64,000 bases of DNA from Parvibaculum sp. (GCF_019635935.1 NZ_JAHBYN010000001.1:2415501-2479500), one strand, 5' to 3'; positions 7,863-18,937 are shown, counted from the first letter of the stretch. Made by a program: numbers and translations. The notes: a model not told the origin generated them from the sequence alone.

Positions 7863-8053
7863 ACTGGACTGTTAAGGGACCGGCTGCTAGAAACTCGGGC
7901 CATGAAAACCGTCTGCCTTCGCGGGCTCCGCCCCGCCATAAACGCGCGAATTACAGGCCCGGCCTGCTGCTGAGGGACCGCACGGTCCCGCGCGGCACGA
8001 GCCGGGTGCACTGTTCCCGAAGATCGCGCAACCCCGAATAGCCAGGGCGTCCC

Positions 8054-10975
8054 ATGTCCACCGATACCAAGTCTCCCGATCAGGCCGCCGCCGACGAGCC
8101 CGGCCGCGACTACCGCGACACATTGTTTTTGCCCACGACCGATTTTCCGATGAAGGCGGGCCTCCCCGTCCGCGAGCCCGAATGGCTGGCGCGCTGGGAG
8201 AAGCTCGGCCTCTACAAGCGCCTGCGCGAAGAAGCGAAGGGCCGCGAGACCTTCGTGCTGCATGACGGCCCGCCCTATGCCAACGGCAACATCCATATCG
8301 GCCATGCGCTGAACAAGATCCTGAAGGACGTCGTCGTCCGCTCGCAGCAGATGATGGGCAAGGACGCGGCCTATGTTCCGGGCTGGGATTGCCACGGCCT
8401 GCCGATCGAATGGAAGATCGAGGAGAAGTATCGCAAGAAGGGCAAGAACAAGGACGAGGTGCCGCCGCTCGAGTTCCGCCGCGAATGCCGCGAATTCGCG
8501 CAACACTGGGTCGATGTCCAGCGCGAGGAGTTCAAGCGTCTCGGCGTTTCCGGCGAGTGGGACAATCCCTACCTCACCATGTCCTTCGATGCCGAAGCGA
8601 AGATCGTCGAGGAGTTCCAGAAATTCCTGATGAACGGTTCGCTCTATCGCGGCTCGAAACCCGTCATGTGGTCGGTGGTCGAGAAAACCGCGCTCGCCGA
8701 AGCCGAAGTCGAGTATCACGACCACACCAGCCACACGATCTGGGTGAGGTTCCCTGTCCAAACCGTCACGAGAGATGGCGCAAAGATGGACATGGATTTA
8801 CTCAGTTCATGCATCGTCATCTGGACGACGACGCCCTGGACCATCCCCGCCAACCGCGCGATCTCTTTTTCACCGGCCATCGCCTATGGGCTTTATGAAG
8901 TGAAGGCGACGGGCGAGAAGCTGGTGCTGGCCGACGCGCTCGCCGAACAGGTGAAGAAGGACGCAAAGATTGAGGAATGGACGCGGTTGCGCGACGTAAA
9001 GGCTGGAGAGCTGCGAGGAGTTGTCTGCAAGCATCCTTTCAATGGTCAGGGCTACGACTTCGGCGTACCTCTCCTCGCCGGCGATCATGTGACCGAAGAA
9101 GCGGGCACCGGCTTCGTCCACACCGCGCCCGGCCATGGCCAGGACGACTACATGATCTGGGTCGAGAATTTCGGCTCGAAAGACATTCCCGAAACCGTCA
9201 ACGAGGAAGGCGCCTATTACGATCACGTGCCGCTCTTTGCCGGCAAATTCGTGCTGACGCGGCAGGGCAAGGAAGGCAACGCCAATGCCGCCGTGATCGA
9301 GGAACTCGAAAAGGCCGGCGCGTTGCTCGCGCATGGCAAGGTGACGCATTCCTATCCGCATTCATGGCGCTCCAAGGCGCCGCTGATCTTCCGCAACACG
9401 CCGCAATGGTTCGTGGCGATGGACGCAAAGATCGAGGCGGCGGGCGGCAAGCCCTTCCGTCAGGTGGCTTTGGAAGAAATCGAAAAAGTGCGCTGGGTGC
9501 CGGCGCGCAATCGCAACCGCATCTATGCGATGGTCGAAACGCGGCCCGACTGGGTGCTGTCGCGCCAGCGCGCCTGGGGCGTGCCGCTGACGCTCTTCGT
9601 CAACAAATCGGACGGATCGCTGCTGCGCGATCCGAAAGTCAACGCCCGCATCGTCGAAGCGGTGGCGAAGGAAGGCGCGGACGCATGGTTCGAACATCCG
9701 GCAAGCGACTTTCTGGGCAATGAATACAATGCCGACGACTATGAGCGCGTCACCGACATTCTCGATGTCTGGTTCGATTCGGGCTCGACCCACGCCTTCG
9801 TGCTCGAAGCACGAGGGCTCCCGTCGCCCGCCGATCTCTATCTCGAAGGTTCCGACCAGCATCGCGGCTGGTTCCAGTCCTCGCTCTTGGAAAGCTGCGC
9901 CACCCGCGGCCGCGCGCCCTACAAACAGGTGCTGACGCATGGCATGACGCTGACCGACAAGGGCCTCAAAATGTCGAAGTCGCTCGGCAACGCGATCGAG
10001 CCCGAGGCCATCGTCAAACAGAACGGCGCCGACATATTGCGCCTCTGGGTCGCCTCGACGGATTACTGGGAAGACCACAGCATCGGCAACGAAATCGTCA
10101 AATCGAATGTCGAGGCCTATCGCAAGCTGCGCAACACCTTCCGCTACCTGCTCGGCAATCTGGCGGGCTTCTCGGACGATGAGCGTGTTGCCGTCGCCGA
10201 CATGCCGGAACTCGAACGTTCGATCCTGCATCGCCTTGCCGAGCTCGACGAACTGGTGCGCAAGGCCTATGCCGATTACGACTTCAAGCGTGTGACGCAT
10301 ACCCTGTCGAACTTCATGAATGTCGATCTCTCGGCCTTCTATTTCGACATCCGCAAGGACACGCTTTATTGCGACGCGCCGTCGAGCCTGCGCCGCCGCG
10401 CCTGCCGCACGGTGCTGGATGAACTCTTCTCCTGCCTCACCGCCTGGCTCGCGCCGGTGTTGTGTTTCACGGCCGAGGAAGTCTGGCTGTCGCGCTTCCC
10501 GTCCGATGACGCTTCGGTTCACCTGCGCACCTTCCCGGAAATTCCGGCGGCGTGGCGCGACGAGGCGCTGGCCGACAAATGGCGCAAGGTGCGCGAGCTG
10601 CGCCGCGTCGTCACCGGCGCCCTCGAAGTCGAGCGCCGCGAAAAGCGCATCGGCGCCAGCCTCGAAGCCGCGCCCGATGTGCATGTCTCGAATGCGGAAC
10701 TTCTGGCGGCGATGCGCGGCGTCGATCTCGCCGAACTGGCGATCACCAGCCAGGCATCGCTGATCGAAGGCGAGGGGCCGGCCGCGGCCTTCCGTCTCGA
10801 CGATGTGCCGGGTGTCGCCGTGGTGCCGAAACGTGCCGAAGGCCGCAAATGCGCGCGTTCGTGGCGCGTATTGCCGGAAGTAGGTTCCGATCCCGAATTT
10901 CCGGATCTGAGTCTGCGCGATGCGGCGGCCGTTCGCGAATATGACGCGCAGGCGGCGCGCCTGCAGGGAGCCTGA
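8054..10975 (+). CDS. ileS: Isoleucyl-tRNA synthetase
   Basis: A 973-aa class I synthetase that charges tRNA-Ile. The HIGH motif is [11 protein letters not shown] (about residue 80) and the KMSKS motif [10 protein letters not shown] (about residue 639). The editing insertion carries [15 protein letters not shown], and DRGWFQ-type contact is [10 protein letters not shown]. The C-terminal zinc-ribbon region is degenerate: where many bacterial enzymes have CxxC twice, this one reads KCARSW and DLSLRDAA, keeping one Cys of four. Two short stretches (about 8750-8830 and 8985-9060) use less GC-rich codons than the rest of the gene. It is followed 6 bases later by lspA, a widespread ileS–lspA pairing. 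Confidence 0.97.
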   Translation: MSTDTKSPDQAAADEPGRDYRDTLFLPTTDFPMKAGLPVREPEWLARWEKLGLYKRLREEAKGRETFVLHDGPPYANGNIHIGHALNKILKDVVVRSQQMMGKDAAYVPGWDCHGLPIEWKIEEKYRKKGKNKDEVPPLEFRRECREFAQHWVDVQREEFKRLGVSGEWDNPYLTMSFDAEAKIVEEFQKFLMNGSLYRGSKPVMWSVVEKTALAEAEVEYHDHTSHTIWVRFPVQTVTRDGAKMDMDLLSSCIVIWTTTPWTIPANRAISFSPAIAYGLYEVKATGEKLVLADALAEQVKKDAKIEEWTRLRDVKAGELRGVVCKHPFNGQGYDFGVPLLAGDHVTEEAGTGFVHTAPGHGQDDYMIWVENFGSKDIPETVNEEGAYYDHVPLFAGKFVLTRQGKEGNANAAVIEELEKAGALLAHGKVTHSYPHSWRSKAPLIFRNTPQWFVAMDAKIEAAGGKPFRQVALEEIEKVRWVPARNRNRIYAMVETRPDWVLSRQRAWGVPLTLFVNKSDGSLLRDPKVNARIVEAVAKEGADAWFEHPASDFLGNEYNADDYERVTDILDVWFDSGSTHAFVLEARGLPSPADLYLEGSDQHRGWFQSSLLESCATRGRAPYKQVLTHGMTLTDKGLKMSKSLGNAIEPEAIVKQNGADILRLWVASTDYWEDHSIGNEIVKSNVEAYRKLRNTFRYLLGNLAGFSDDERVAVADMPELERSILHRLAELDELVRKAYADYDFKRVTHTLSNFMNVDLSAFYFDIRKDTLYCDAPSSLRRRACRTVLDELFSCLTAWLAPVLCFTAEEVWLSRFPSDDASVHLRTFPEIPAAWRDEALADKWRKVRELRRVVTGALEVERREKRIGASLEAAPDVHVSNAELLAAMRGVDLAELAITSQASLIEGEGPAAAFRLDDVPGVAVVPKRAEGRKCARSWRVLPEVGSDPEFPDLSLRDAAAVREYDAQAARLQGA

Positions 10976-10981
10976 TCGGGG

Positions 10982-11533
10982 ATGGAACGTCTCAGCCGCG
11001 AAACCTTCTGGGGGCCTCTCTCGCTTTTCGGCCTCGCGATTGCCGTCGGCGGCTTTGCGATCGACCGCCTGCACAAATGGTGGATGCTCGACATCTACCA
11101 CATCGCCGCGCGCGGCCGCGTCGAAGTGACGCCCTTTTTCGATCTGGTGATGGCGTGGAACAAGGGCGTCAGCTACGGCCTCTTCGAAGCCGAAACGCCG
11201 CTCGGCGTCTTGATTCTCGTTTCCTTCGCGCTGGCGGTGACCTTCGGCCTCGGTCTGTGGCTGGCCCGCGCCGAACACCGGGCGGTCGCGCTTGCCATCG
11301 GCCTGATCATGGGCGGCGCCGTCGGTAACGTTTACGACCGCATCGCCTATGGCGCCGTGGCGGACTTTTTTAGTTTTCACGCCTTCGGATTTTACTGGTA
11401 TATCTTCAATGTTGCCGACATCTGGATTGTTCTGGGCGTGATGCTGATCCTGCTGGATTCCATCTGGCCGCAGCTTTTCGGCCCCGGCGAAACGGGAAAA
11501 AAGGACGGAAACGCGGGCGACAAGGCGGCCTGA
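10982..11533 (+). CDS. lspA: Lipoprotein signal peptidase (signal peptidase II)
   Basis: A 183-aa inner-membrane aspartyl protease that removes signal peptides from diacylglyceryl-prolipoproteins. Four membrane segments are visible (about residues 12-28, 74-94, 101-116 and 139-160). The catalytic Asp pair lies in GGAVGNVYDRIAYGAVADF (D119) and FNVADIWI (D146). The DxxxKWW segment near residue 28 and AWNKGVSYGLF are family signatures. It starts 6 bases after ileS and is followed by a lipoprotein gene, a substrate of this very enzyme, 29 bases downstream. Confidence 0.96.
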   Translation: MERLSRETFWGPLSLFGLAIAVGGFAIDRLHKWWMLDIYHIAARGRVEVTPFFDLVMAWNKGVSYGLFEAETPLGVLILVSFALAVTFGLGLWLARAEHRAVALAIGLIMGGAVGNVYDRIAYGAVADFFSFHAFGFYWYIFNVADIWIVLGVMLILLDSIWPQLFGPGETGKKDGNAGDKAA

Positions 11534-11562
11534 CCGGCCGCCGCCCCGAAGGAGCAAGCGAC

Positions 11563-12147
11563 GTGATCACCGAACTGAAAAACCTCCGCCACGCCGGCCT
11601 GCTGGCCGTGCTTGCCGTCGCGCTGACCGGCTGCGGCGGTGGCAGCCTCAGCGACACGCTTGGTTATGGCAAATCCGCGCCCGATGAATTCACGATCGTC
11701 ACCAAGGCCCCGCTGGTCATTCCGCCGGATTTCTCCCTGCGCCCGCCGCAGCCCGGTGCGCCGCGCCCGCAGGAACTGGAAATGCAGCCCTCCGTCGGCG
11801 CGCAGCGCGCGCTGATCGGCGATGTCGAGGTGTCGGAGACGGCGGAGCAGGGCGTCACCGCCGGTGAGCGCGTGCTGCTCGCCAACACCGGCGCCGATGC
11901 GGCCGATCCGCGCATCCGCCAGGTCGTCAACACCGAAACGCGTTCGCTGATCGAGCAGGACAAGACCTTCGTCGACGATGTGATCTTCTGGCGCAAGCCC
12001 GGTACGCCGCCCGACGAACGTCTGGTGGATTCGCGCGCCGAGGCCCAGCGCATCCAGCAGAACGAAGCCGAGGGCAAGGACGTGACGGAAGGCGAAACGC
12101 CGACCTTGAAGCCCAAAAAGGACGGCTGGTTCTCGGGTATTTTCTGA
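11563..12147 (+). CDS. Outer-membrane lipoprotein, DUF3035/BamF-like
   Basis: A 194-aa lipoprotein. The signal peptide ends in a lipobox (VALTGC, Cys near residue 25). Next comes DEFTIVTKAPLVIPPDFSLR, the short DEF-V-PL-PP-F motif shared with BamC and BamF. To my knowledge the family was shown in Caulobacter to be part of the alphaproteobacterial BAM complex that inserts outer-membrane beta-barrels. The rest is low-complexity and probably extended. Translation starts at GTG 11563, after GAAGGAGC. It lies directly behind lspA, so its maturation enzyme is in the same transcript, and ahead of two M16 peptidase genes. Confidence 0.82.
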   Translation: MITELKNLRHAGLLAVLAVALTGCGGGSLSDTLGYGKSAPDEFTIVTKAPLVIPPDFSLRPPQPGAPRPQELEMQPSVGAQRALIGDVEVSETAEQGVTAGERVLLANTGADAADPRIRQVVNTETRSLIEQDKTFVDDVIFWRKPGTPPDERLVDSRAEAQRIQQNEAEGKDVTEGETPTLKPKKDGWFSGIF

Positions 12148-12204
12148 GCGAGTGCCGCAGCGCTTTGGGGACCGGTGCCCTGAGGTCCGGTCTGTTGGAG
12201 TGAA

Positions 12205-13590
12205 TTGTTGTCCCGTTCCCGATTTCCCGCGCCGCGCATTCTCGGTTCTGCTCTCGCCATTCTTCTGATTGTCGCGCTCGGCGCGGCCGTCTGGTTCTGG
12301 CGCGGTACCGAAGTCACCGTGTCGGATGCGCCACAGAGCTTCCGGCTCTCCAACGGCATGGAAGTCCTGGCGATCCCCGATCGCCGTGCGCCCGTCGTCA
12401 CCCACATGGTCTGGTACCGCGTCGGCGCGGCCGACGAAACGCCGGGCAAAACCGGCTTTGCCCATTTCCTCGAACATCTGATGTTCAAGGGCACGAAAGA
12501 AATCGCGCCCGGCCAGTTCTCGCGCATCGTCGCGCGCAATGGCGGCCAGGACAACGCCTTCACGCATTACGAATACACCGGCTATTTCCAGGTCATCGCA
12601 AAAGACCGCCTGCCGCTCGTCATGAAAATGGAAGCCGAGCGCATGACGGGGCTCCAGTTGACGGATGCCGAGGTGCTGCCGGAGCGCGATGTGGTGCTGG
12701 AGGAGCAACGCAGCCGCGTCGAGAACAATCCGATGGCGCTGTTGCAGGCGGAAATGAATGCTGCACTCTATGGTGACCATCCCTATGGCCGCGACATTAT
12801 CGGCCACAAGCAGGAAATCGCCGCACTGACGACCGAAGACGCACTCGATTTCTACAACCGCTTCTACACGCCCAACAACGCGACGCTGATCGTCGCCGGC
12901 GACATCTCGCTCGACGAATTGCGGCCGCTGGCCGAAGAACATTACGGCGCCATCGCGCAGCGCGCGCCGACATTCGTGCGCGATCGTCCGGCCATCGTCT
13001 GGCCGGAGGAAGACAAGCGCGTGATCCGCCGCGACGAACGCGTCAACCAACCGACATGGCTGCGCTTTTATCCGGCACCGGACTACAGCACGGCCGGCGC
13101 GCGCCGGGGCGCGGCCTTCGACGTGCTCGCCGAAATTCTCGGCGGCGGCCAGACGAGCCGCCTCTACCGCAATCTGGTGGTGACGCAAGGCGTCGCCGCC
13201 TCGGTCGGCGCCTGGTACGAAGGCAGCCGTCTCGATGCCGGCAAGTTCGGCCTCTATGCGTTGCCGCGCGTCGGCGGGTCGCTCGCCGATCTCGAACAGG
13301 CGATCGACGACGAAATCGCGGCGTTGCTGGCCGAAGGCGTGACGGATGAGGAGCTTGAGCGCGCGAAAACCGTCATAGCGGCCGGCGCCGTCTATGCGCG
13401 CGACAACCAGCGCAGCATGGCCTATGCCTATGGCGAGGGACTGATGACCGGCCTGTCGGTGGACGACATTCACGAATGGCCCAACCGCATTCGCGCCGTG
13501 ACGGCGGCGGATGTCGCAGAGGCGGCGCGCGCCGTCCTCGACGGCAGCGTTTCCGTCACCGGCGAGTTGCTGCCGGGAGGTGGCGCATGA
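12205..13590 (+). CDS. M16-family zinc metalloprotease, catalytic subunit
   Basis: A 461-aa pitrilysin/processing-peptidase-like protease. After a signal anchor (AILLIVALGAAVWFW) comes the inverted zinc motif FAHFLEHLMFKGT (HxxEH, about residues 89-93), with the third ligand Glu in the downstream ERDVVLEEQRSRVEN helix. The middle and C-terminal M16 domain follows, with GGGQTSRLYRNL. The start is a TTG (12205 or 12208) preceded by TTGGAG. It is the active partner of the next gene, whose product lacks the zinc ligands. The pair probably works as a heterodimer in the periplasm or on the inner membrane, degrading peptides. Confidence 0.9.
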   Translation: MLSRSRFPAPRILGSALAILLIVALGAAVWFWRGTEVTVSDAPQSFRLSNGMEVLAIPDRRAPVVTHMVWYRVGAADETPGKTGFAHFLEHLMFKGTKEIAPGQFSRIVARNGGQDNAFTHYEYTGYFQVIAKDRLPLVMKMEAERMTGLQLTDAEVLPERDVVLEEQRSRVENNPMALLQAEMNAALYGDHPYGRDIIGHKQEIAALTTEDALDFYNRFYTPNNATLIVAGDISLDELRPLAEEHYGAIAQRAPTFVRDRPAIVWPEEDKRVIRRDERVNQPTWLRFYPAPDYSTAGARRGAAFDVLAEILGGGQTSRLYRNLVVTQGVAASVGAWYEGSRLDAGKFGLYALPRVGGSLADLEQAIDDEIAALLAEGVTDEELERAKTVIAAGAVYARDNQRSMAYAYGEGLMTGLSVDDIHEWPNRIRAVTAADVAEAARAVLDGSVSVTGELLPGGGA

Positions 13591-14963
13591 TCCGCGGCGC
13601 GCCGTTCGGCGCTTTCCTTTTTGCCGTCCTCTTTCTGGCGACACCTCTATCCGCCTTCGAAATCCAACGCGTTGTCAGCCCCGGCGGCATCGAGGCATGG
13701 CTCGTCGAGGAGCACACGGTCCCCGTCATCGTGATGGAGGTCGCATGGGAAGGCGGCACGGCGACCGACACCGCCGAAAAGGCCGGCACCGCCAACATGG
13801 CGGCTTCGCTGCTCGGCGAAGGCGCAGGCGATCTGCCCTCGCAGGCCTTCAGCGCCCGCCTCGACGACATCGCGGCGCAGCTCTCCTTCTCGGTCGACAA
13901 CGACTACTTCAATGCGTCGCTGAAAACCCTGGCGGAAGCCCGCGACGAAGCCTTCTCCCTCTTCGCGCTTGCCATCGCCGAGCCACACTTCGACGAAGAC
14001 GCGATCGAGCGCATCCGCGCCCAACTCGGCGTCGTGGTGGCGCGCAACCGCCAGTCGCCGGACTGGCTGGCGGCCGATGCCTGGTATCGCGCGGCGCTGA
14101 GCGGCCATCCCTACGCGCTCAACCGGCACGGTACACCCGAAACCGTGCCGCGCATTTCGCGCGACGACCTGACCCGCTACACGGGAAATGTGCTGGCCCG
14201 GGACAACTTGAAGATCGCCATTGTCGGTCCGATGTCGGCCGAAGAACTGGGCCCGCTTCTCGACAGGACGTTTGGCGGCTTGCCGGCCAACGCCGTGTTG
14301 CCGGAAATTCCCGCTGTCGAAGTGGCGCCGGGCGCGCAGACCGTCGTTGTCGAGCGGGATTTCCCGCAAAGCGTCGTCATCTTCGGTACGCAGGGCATGG
14401 CGCGCGACGATCCGGATTTCATCCCGGCTTTCATGATGAACCACATCCTGGGCAGCGGCAGCTTTTCGTCGCGGCTGATGGAAGAGGTGCGCGAAAAGCG
14501 CGGCCTGGCCTATTCGGTCGGCACGTCGCTGTCGCCGCTGAAAAAGGCGGCCATGATGTTCGGCCAGGTCGCGACGCGCAACGAGCGCGTCGGCCAGTCG
14601 CTGGCGATCATTCGCGGCGAAATGCGGCGCATGGCGGAGGAGGGCGTATCGGCCGAGGAACTCGACGACGCCAAAACCTATCTCACCGGCTCCTATCCGC
14701 TGCGCTTCACCTCAAACAGCTCCATCGCCAACCAGCTCATCGGCATCCAGACCGAAGATCTCGGCATCGACTATGTCGAGCGTCGCAACGGCCTGATCGA
14801 GGAAGTGACGCAAGAGGACATCGCCAGGGTCGCCCGCCGCCTGCTGCGCGCCGACGACCTGATCGTCGCGATCGTCGGCCGGCCCAATCTGTCGCCCGTC
14901 GTCGAAGGCCTGCCCGAAACCGGGGACATGAAGCCCGCCGCGGAGCCCACGCGCCAGCACTGA
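13587..14963 (+). CDS. M16-family protease-like protein, non-catalytic subunit
   Basis: A 458-aa secreted M16 homologue. A signal peptide (FGAFLFAVLFLATPLSAF) opens the protein. At the position of the zinc motif it reads AGTANMAASLLGEGAG, so the HxxEH ligands are missing and it should not be active alone. The C-terminal domain has GSGSFSSRLMEEVREKRGLAYSV, the conserved R/Y substrate-binding region. The ATGA overlap with the upstream M16 gene shows translational coupling. The arrangement matches the alpha/beta logic of mitochondrial processing peptidase and bacterial M16B pairs, where the inactive chain helps bind substrate. Confidence 0.9.
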   Translation: MIRGAPFGAFLFAVLFLATPLSAFEIQRVVSPGGIEAWLVEEHTVPVIVMEVAWEGGTATDTAEKAGTANMAASLLGEGAGDLPSQAFSARLDDIAAQLSFSVDNDYFNASLKTLAEARDEAFSLFALAIAEPHFDEDAIERIRAQLGVVVARNRQSPDWLAADAWYRAALSGHPYALNRHGTPETVPRISRDDLTRYTGNVLARDNLKIAIVGPMSAEELGPLLDRTFGGLPANAVLPEIPAVEVAPGAQTVVVERDFPQSVVIFGTQGMARDDPDFIPAFMMNHILGSGSFSSRLMEEVREKRGLAYSVGTSLSPLKKAAMMFGQVATRNERVGQSLAIIRGEMRRMAEEGVSAEELDDAKTYLTGSYPLRFTSNSSIANQLIGIQTEDLGIDYVERRNGLIEEVTQEDIARVARRLLRADDLIVAIVGRPNLSPVVEGLPETGDMKPAAEPTRQH

Positions 14964-15072
14964 GGGCGGCTTGCGGTCGGGCGATCTTCTGGCTGGCGGC
15001 GCGGCTTCTTGTTAGGCTCGGGTCCAATGCCCCGATTCCGGCATATAACGACCCCTCAATGGAAATTTCCGC

Positions 15073-16401
15073 ATGGCCGCCGCGCCCTACATCCAGTCGA
15101 TCGACAATTGTTTCAGCGACGCCATAGGCGAGGGCGGGCTCGCGCGTGCCGATTTCGATGTGGCGCTGGCAGACGCGGAAAGGGCGTTGGGCAAGCTGCG
15201 TGCCGCACATGACGACGGAACGTTGCCGCTGCTGCGCGTGCCAGCGCGTCGCGACGATTTCCCGGCCATCGACGACATCGCGGCGAAGCTGCTCGACAAC
15301 ACAACCGACATTTTCATCTTCGGCATCGGCGGTTCGGCGCTCGGCGCGCAGGCGCTGGCGCAATTGACGGGCTGGGGCACGCAGGCGCATGTCCAGAAGG
15401 GCGTTCGCATTCATGTGCCCGACAATCTCGACGCGGCCACCATGGAAGCGGCCCTGTCGAATGCAGACCTGCGCACGACGCGCTTTCTGGTGGTTTCGAA
15501 ATCGGGCGGCACCGTCGAACCGGCGATGCAGACGCTGGCCGCCATGAGCGCTATCGAAAAGGCCGGCGGCGGCAAATATATGAAGCATCATTTCGCGGTG
15601 CTGACCGAACCGGCGAAGAACGGCAAGCCGAACCCGATGCGTGCGCTGGCCGAGGCGCAAGGCTTCCCGACGCTGGAACACGATCCGGGCATCGGCGGCC
15701 GCTATGCGGTGCTCACCAATGTCGGCCTGCTGCCGGCGCGCCTGATGGGTCTCGACATCGAGGCGGTACGCGAAGGTGCGGCTTCCGTGCTGACGCCGGT
15801 CCTCTCCGGCGCACCGGCCGGCGAGGTCGCGCCCGCCGCCGGCGCGGCGGTCTCGCTGGCACTGGCACAATCGAAAGGCGCCAACATCTCGGTGCTCCTT
15901 GCCTATGCCGACCGGCTGGAGCGGTTTCTCTCCTGGCACTGCCAGCTCTGGGCCGAAAGCCTCGGCAAGAACGGCAAGGGCACAACGCCCGTCAAGGCGC
16001 TCGGGCCCGTCGATCAGCACAGCCAGTTGCAGCTCTGGCTCGACGGCCCGCGCGACAAGCTCTTCAACGTCTTCCTGACCGACACGAAGGGCAAGGGACC
16101 CGTTGCCGATGCAGCGCTTGCCGAAGGAACGGGCTTTGCGTTTCTCGGCGGAAAATCCGTCGGCGATCTCGTCGATGCCGAACAGCGCGCGACGGCCGAC
16201 ACGCTGGCGAAGAACGGCAGGCCCGTCCGCACCTTCCATCTCCCGGTGCTCGATGAGCGGACGCTCGGCGCGCTATTCATGCATTTCATGCTCGAAACCA
16301 TGATCGCCGGCGATATGCTGGGCATCGATCCCTACGACCAGCCGGCGGTCGAGGAAGGCAAGATTCTGGCGCGGCAATATCTCGCACAAGGGAGCGTCTG
16401 A
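15073..16401 (+). CDS. pgi: Glucose-6-phosphate isomerase
   Basis: A 442-aa cytoplasmic isomerase interconverting glucose-6-phosphate and fructose-6-phosphate. Two SIS domains are visible: [15 protein letters not shown], then [17 protein letters not shown] (phosphate-binding SKSGGT). [19 protein letters not shown] matches the C-terminal PGI signature. It is shorter than the E. coli enzyme (about 550 aa) and of the type I recall fused to transaldolase in some bacteria, but here it stands alone. It is followed 7 bases later by mutL. Glucokinase is encoded elsewhere in the window (30341-31339). Confidence 0.9.
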   Translation: MAAAPYIQSIDNCFSDAIGEGGLARADFDVALADAERALGKLRAAHDDGTLPLLRVPARRDDFPAIDDIAAKLLDNTTDIFIFGIGGSALGAQALAQLTGWGTQAHVQKGVRIHVPDNLDAATMEAALSNADLRTTRFLVVSKSGGTVEPAMQTLAAMSAIEKAGGGKYMKHHFAVLTEPAKNGKPNPMRALAEAQGFPTLEHDPGIGGRYAVLTNVGLLPARLMGLDIEAVREGAASVLTPVLSGAPAGEVAPAAGAAVSLALAQSKGANISVLLAYADRLERFLSWHCQLWAESLGKNGKGTTPVKALGPVDQHSQLQLWLDGPRDKLFNVFLTDTKGKGPVADAALAEGTGFAFLGGKSVGDLVDAEQRATADTLAKNGRPVRTFHLPVLDERTLGALFMHFMLETMIAGDMLGIDPYDQPAVEEGKILARQYLAQGSV

Positions 16402-16408
16402 TCCACGC

Positions 16409-18202
16409 ATGAGCCGCATCCGCCGCCTGAGCGAAGGAACGATCAACCGCATCGCCGCCGGCGAGGTGGTGGAGCGGCCGGCCAGCGCGGTGAAGGAACT
16501 GGTAGAAAACGCGCTGGACGCCGGCGCCCGCCACATCGACATCGCCATCGACGGCGGCGGCCGCGACCTGATCCGCATTGCCGATGACGGCTTCGGCATG
16601 AGCGCGGAAGAGCTGGCGCTTGCGGTCGAGCGTCACGCAACATCGAAACTCGGCATCGACGGCGAGGGCCGCGAGGACCTCCACAACATTGCAACCCTCG
16701 GCTTTCGCGGCGAGGCGCTGCCGTCGATCGGCGCGGTCGCCCGCCTCGCGATCGTCAGCCGCCCGCGCGACGGCGCGAGTGCGCACCGCATTTCGGTCGA
16801 GGGCGGTCATGTCGGCGCGGTCGAGCCGGCGCCGGGCAAGCCCGGCACCGTCGTCGAGGTGCGCGACCTCTTTTATGCGACGCCCGCCCGCCTCAAATTC
16901 ATGAAAAGCGAGCGCGCCGAGGCGCTTGCCGTGTCGGACGTCGTGAAGCGGCTCGCCATGGCGAATGCCGAAACGGGCTTCGCGCTGACAAGCGGCGGGC
17001 GCGTCTTGTTGCGGCTTGAGCCTGAACTACCGGGCGCAAGTGGCCGCCTTGCGCGGCTTGGCGCGATCATGGGCCGCGACTTTGCTGAAAACGCGCTGGC
17101 GATCGACGCGCTGCGCGAAGGCGTCGCGTTGTCGGGTTTCGCCGGACTGCCGACCTATAATCACGGCACGGCGCAGATGCAGTTTCTGTTCGTCAATGGC
17201 CGTCCGGTGCGCGACAAGCTGATCGTCGGCGCGGTGCGCGGCGCCTATGCCGATTTCCTGGCCCGCGACCGGCATCCGGCGGTGGCGCTTTTTGTCGACA
17301 TCGATCCGGCGGATGTCGATGTCAATGTGCATCCGGCCAAGGCCGAAGTGCGTTTCCGCGACGCCGGTCTCGTGCGCGGCCTGATCGTCGGCGCGCTGAA
17401 ACACGCATTGGCGGGCGCCGGCCATCGCGCCTCGACCACCGTCGCGGGCGCGACGCTGGATGCGCTTCGCCCTGCCGCCGCCCCGGCATACGCCGCACCC
17501 GGTGCGCATGCGTCGCGCGGCTTCGCCGAAAGCGGCAGCACCTGGCAGGGCGCCTTCGCCGATCTCGGCGGCCACACGGCCCGCGTCGACATCGCACCCG
17601 CCGATGCCGCGCCGGATGTTGCCCGTCCGCTCGGCGTCGCGCGCGGCCAGCTTCACGAAACCTATGTCGTGGCGCAAACGGCGGACGGCATCGTCATCGT
17701 CGATCAGCATGCAGCCCATGAACGTCTGGTCTATGAGCGCATGAAAAAGGCGATGGAAACGCGCGGCGTCGCGCGTCAGCTGCTGCTGATCCCCGAAGTG
17801 GTCGAACTCGACGAGGCCGAGGCGGCGCGCCTTGCCGCGCGCGCCGGCGAACTTGCCGAACTCGGCTTTGTGCTCGAAGCGTTCGGCGCCGGCGCCGTCG
17901 TGGTGCGCGAGGTGCCGGCGATCTTCGGCAAGCTCGATGTCGCAGGTCTCGTGCGCGATCTGGCCGACGATCTTTCGGAGCTTGATGAAGCGCTGTCGCT
18001 GAAGGAACGGCTGGAAGAGGTTTGCGGCACCATCGCCTGTCACGGTTCGGTGCGCGCCGGCCGCCGCCTTACCGCCGAGGAAATGAATGCGCTGCTGCGC
18101 GAAATGGAAGAGACGCCGCATTCGGGCCAGTGCAATCACGGCCGCCCGACCTATGTCGAGCTGAAGCTCGCCGATATCGAACGCCTATTTGGCCGCCGCT
18201 GA
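16409..18202 (+). CDS. mutL: DNA mismatch repair protein MutL (endonuclease type)
   Basis: A 597-aa GHKL ATPase that links MutS recognition to strand incision. The ATPase domain has [26 protein letters not shown] and GFRGEAL (about residues 98-104). After a Pro/Ala linker, the C-terminal dimerisation domain carries [12 protein letters not shown] (about residue 431), matching the DQHA(X)2E(X)4E metal-binding endonuclease motif. ACHGSVRAG and GQCNHGRP follow near the end. MutL in bacteria without MutH nicks DNA itself, and this one has the needed residues. Its stop overlaps the 3' end of the converging HAD gene by 18 bases. Confidence 0.96.
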   Translation: MSRIRRLSEGTINRIAAGEVVERPASAVKELVENALDAGARHIDIAIDGGGRDLIRIADDGFGMSAEELALAVERHATSKLGIDGEGREDLHNIATLGFRGEALPSIGAVARLAIVSRPRDGASAHRISVEGGHVGAVEPAPGKPGTVVEVRDLFYATPARLKFMKSERAEALAVSDVVKRLAMANAETGFALTSGGRVLLRLEPELPGASGRLARLGAIMGRDFAENALAIDALREGVALSGFAGLPTYNHGTAQMQFLFVNGRPVRDKLIVGAVRGAYADFLARDRHPAVALFVDIDPADVDVNVHPAKAEVRFRDAGLVRGLIVGALKHALAGAGHRASTTVAGATLDALRPAAAPAYAAPGAHASRGFAESGSTWQGAFADLGGHTARVDIAPADAAPDVARPLGVARGQLHETYVVAQTADGIVIVDQHAAHERLVYERMKKAMETRGVARQLLLIPEVVELDEAEAARLAARAGELAELGFVLEAFGAGAVVVREVPAIFGKLDVAGLVRDLADDLSELDEALSLKERLEEVCGTIACHGSVRAGRRLTAEEMNALLREMEETPHSGQCNHGRPTYVELKLADIERLFGRR

Positions 18203-18937
18203 AACCGCCGGCGTCAGCGCTTCGAGAAATCCCCGGAGATCGTCGGTCACGTGATGGACATGATCCCCGTCCGCGCCCTCATGCGAAATCTGCTGGTGGC
18301 GCTCCGGGCCGGGTGCGCCCGGCCTCACCCAAACCGTCGTCATGCCAAGCGCATGCGGCGCCTCGAGATTGCGCGCAATGTCCTCGAACATCGCAGCCGA
18401 CGCCGGGTCGAAACCGCTCGCTTCGATCAGGCGTTCATAGGCGCCGCGCCGCGGCTTCGGCTCGTAGCGCGCGGTCACGATGTCGTAGATCCCGTCGAAG
18501 ACATCCGCGATGCCGAGCTGCCGGACCACGTTCTCGGCATGCGCCGTGGAGCCATTGGTGAAGATCAGCTTGCGGCCCGGCAACCGGCCGATCGCGGTGC
18601 CGAGTGCCGCGTCCGGCGCCACCGCCGACACGTCGATATCGTGCACGAATTGCAGGAACGCCGCCGGCTCAAGCCCGTGAACCTTCATCAGGCCCGAAAG
18701 CGTCGTGCCGTGCTCGACATAGAAATCTTTCTGGATACGCCGCGCCTCCTGCGCGTCGACCCCCAGAAAATCCCCGATAAAGGCTGTCATTCGCTGGTCG
18801 ACCTGCGCGAAGAGATCGCAGGCCGGCGGATAGAGCGTGTTGTCGAGGTCGAACACCCATGTCTCGATATGGGAAAAGTCCGCCGCCGGTGCTGGCGCGC
18901 GCGGGGCAGAAGAGGGCGGAATCCGGGGCTCGATCAT
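18185..18937 (-). CDS. HAD-family hydrolase, pyrimidine 5'-nucleotidase type
   Basis: A 250-aa haloacid dehalogenase phosphatase. Motif I is [10 protein letters not shown] (nucleophile and acid/base Asp), motif II FTNGS, motif III a Lys in the [12 protein letters not shown] region, motif [11 protein letters not shown]. The FDLDNTLYP opening, an alpha-helical cap containing [23 protein letters not shown], and the spacing are those of the SDT1/PpnN-like pyrimidine 5'-nucleotidases common in alphaproteobacteria. The start at 18937 is chosen because AAGGG lies just upstream; an in-frame ATG at 18979 has none. It converges on mutL with a short 3' overlap. Confidence 0.88.
   Translation of the reverse strand: MIEPRIPPSSAPRAPAPAADFSHIETWVFDLDNTLYPPACDLFAQVDQRMTAFIGDFLGVDAQEARRIQKDFYVEHGTTLSGLMKVHGLEPAAFLQFVHDIDVSAVAPDAALGTAIGRLPGRKLIFTNGSTAHAENVVRQLGIADVFDGIYDIVTARYEPKPRRGAYERLIEASGFDPASAAMFEDIARNLEAPHALGMTTVWVRPGAPGPERHQQISHEGADGDHVHHVTDDLRGFLEALTPAVSAAAK

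Noticed and set aside
7804..8053. T-box or other riboswitch ahead of ileS
   Set aside because: No T-box sequence or specifier-loop structure is seen. Only two short palindromes occur.
9362..11557. Open minus-strand frame of about 730 codons opposite ileS and lspA
   Set aside because: It is antisense to ileS and lspA, without domains or a ribosome site.
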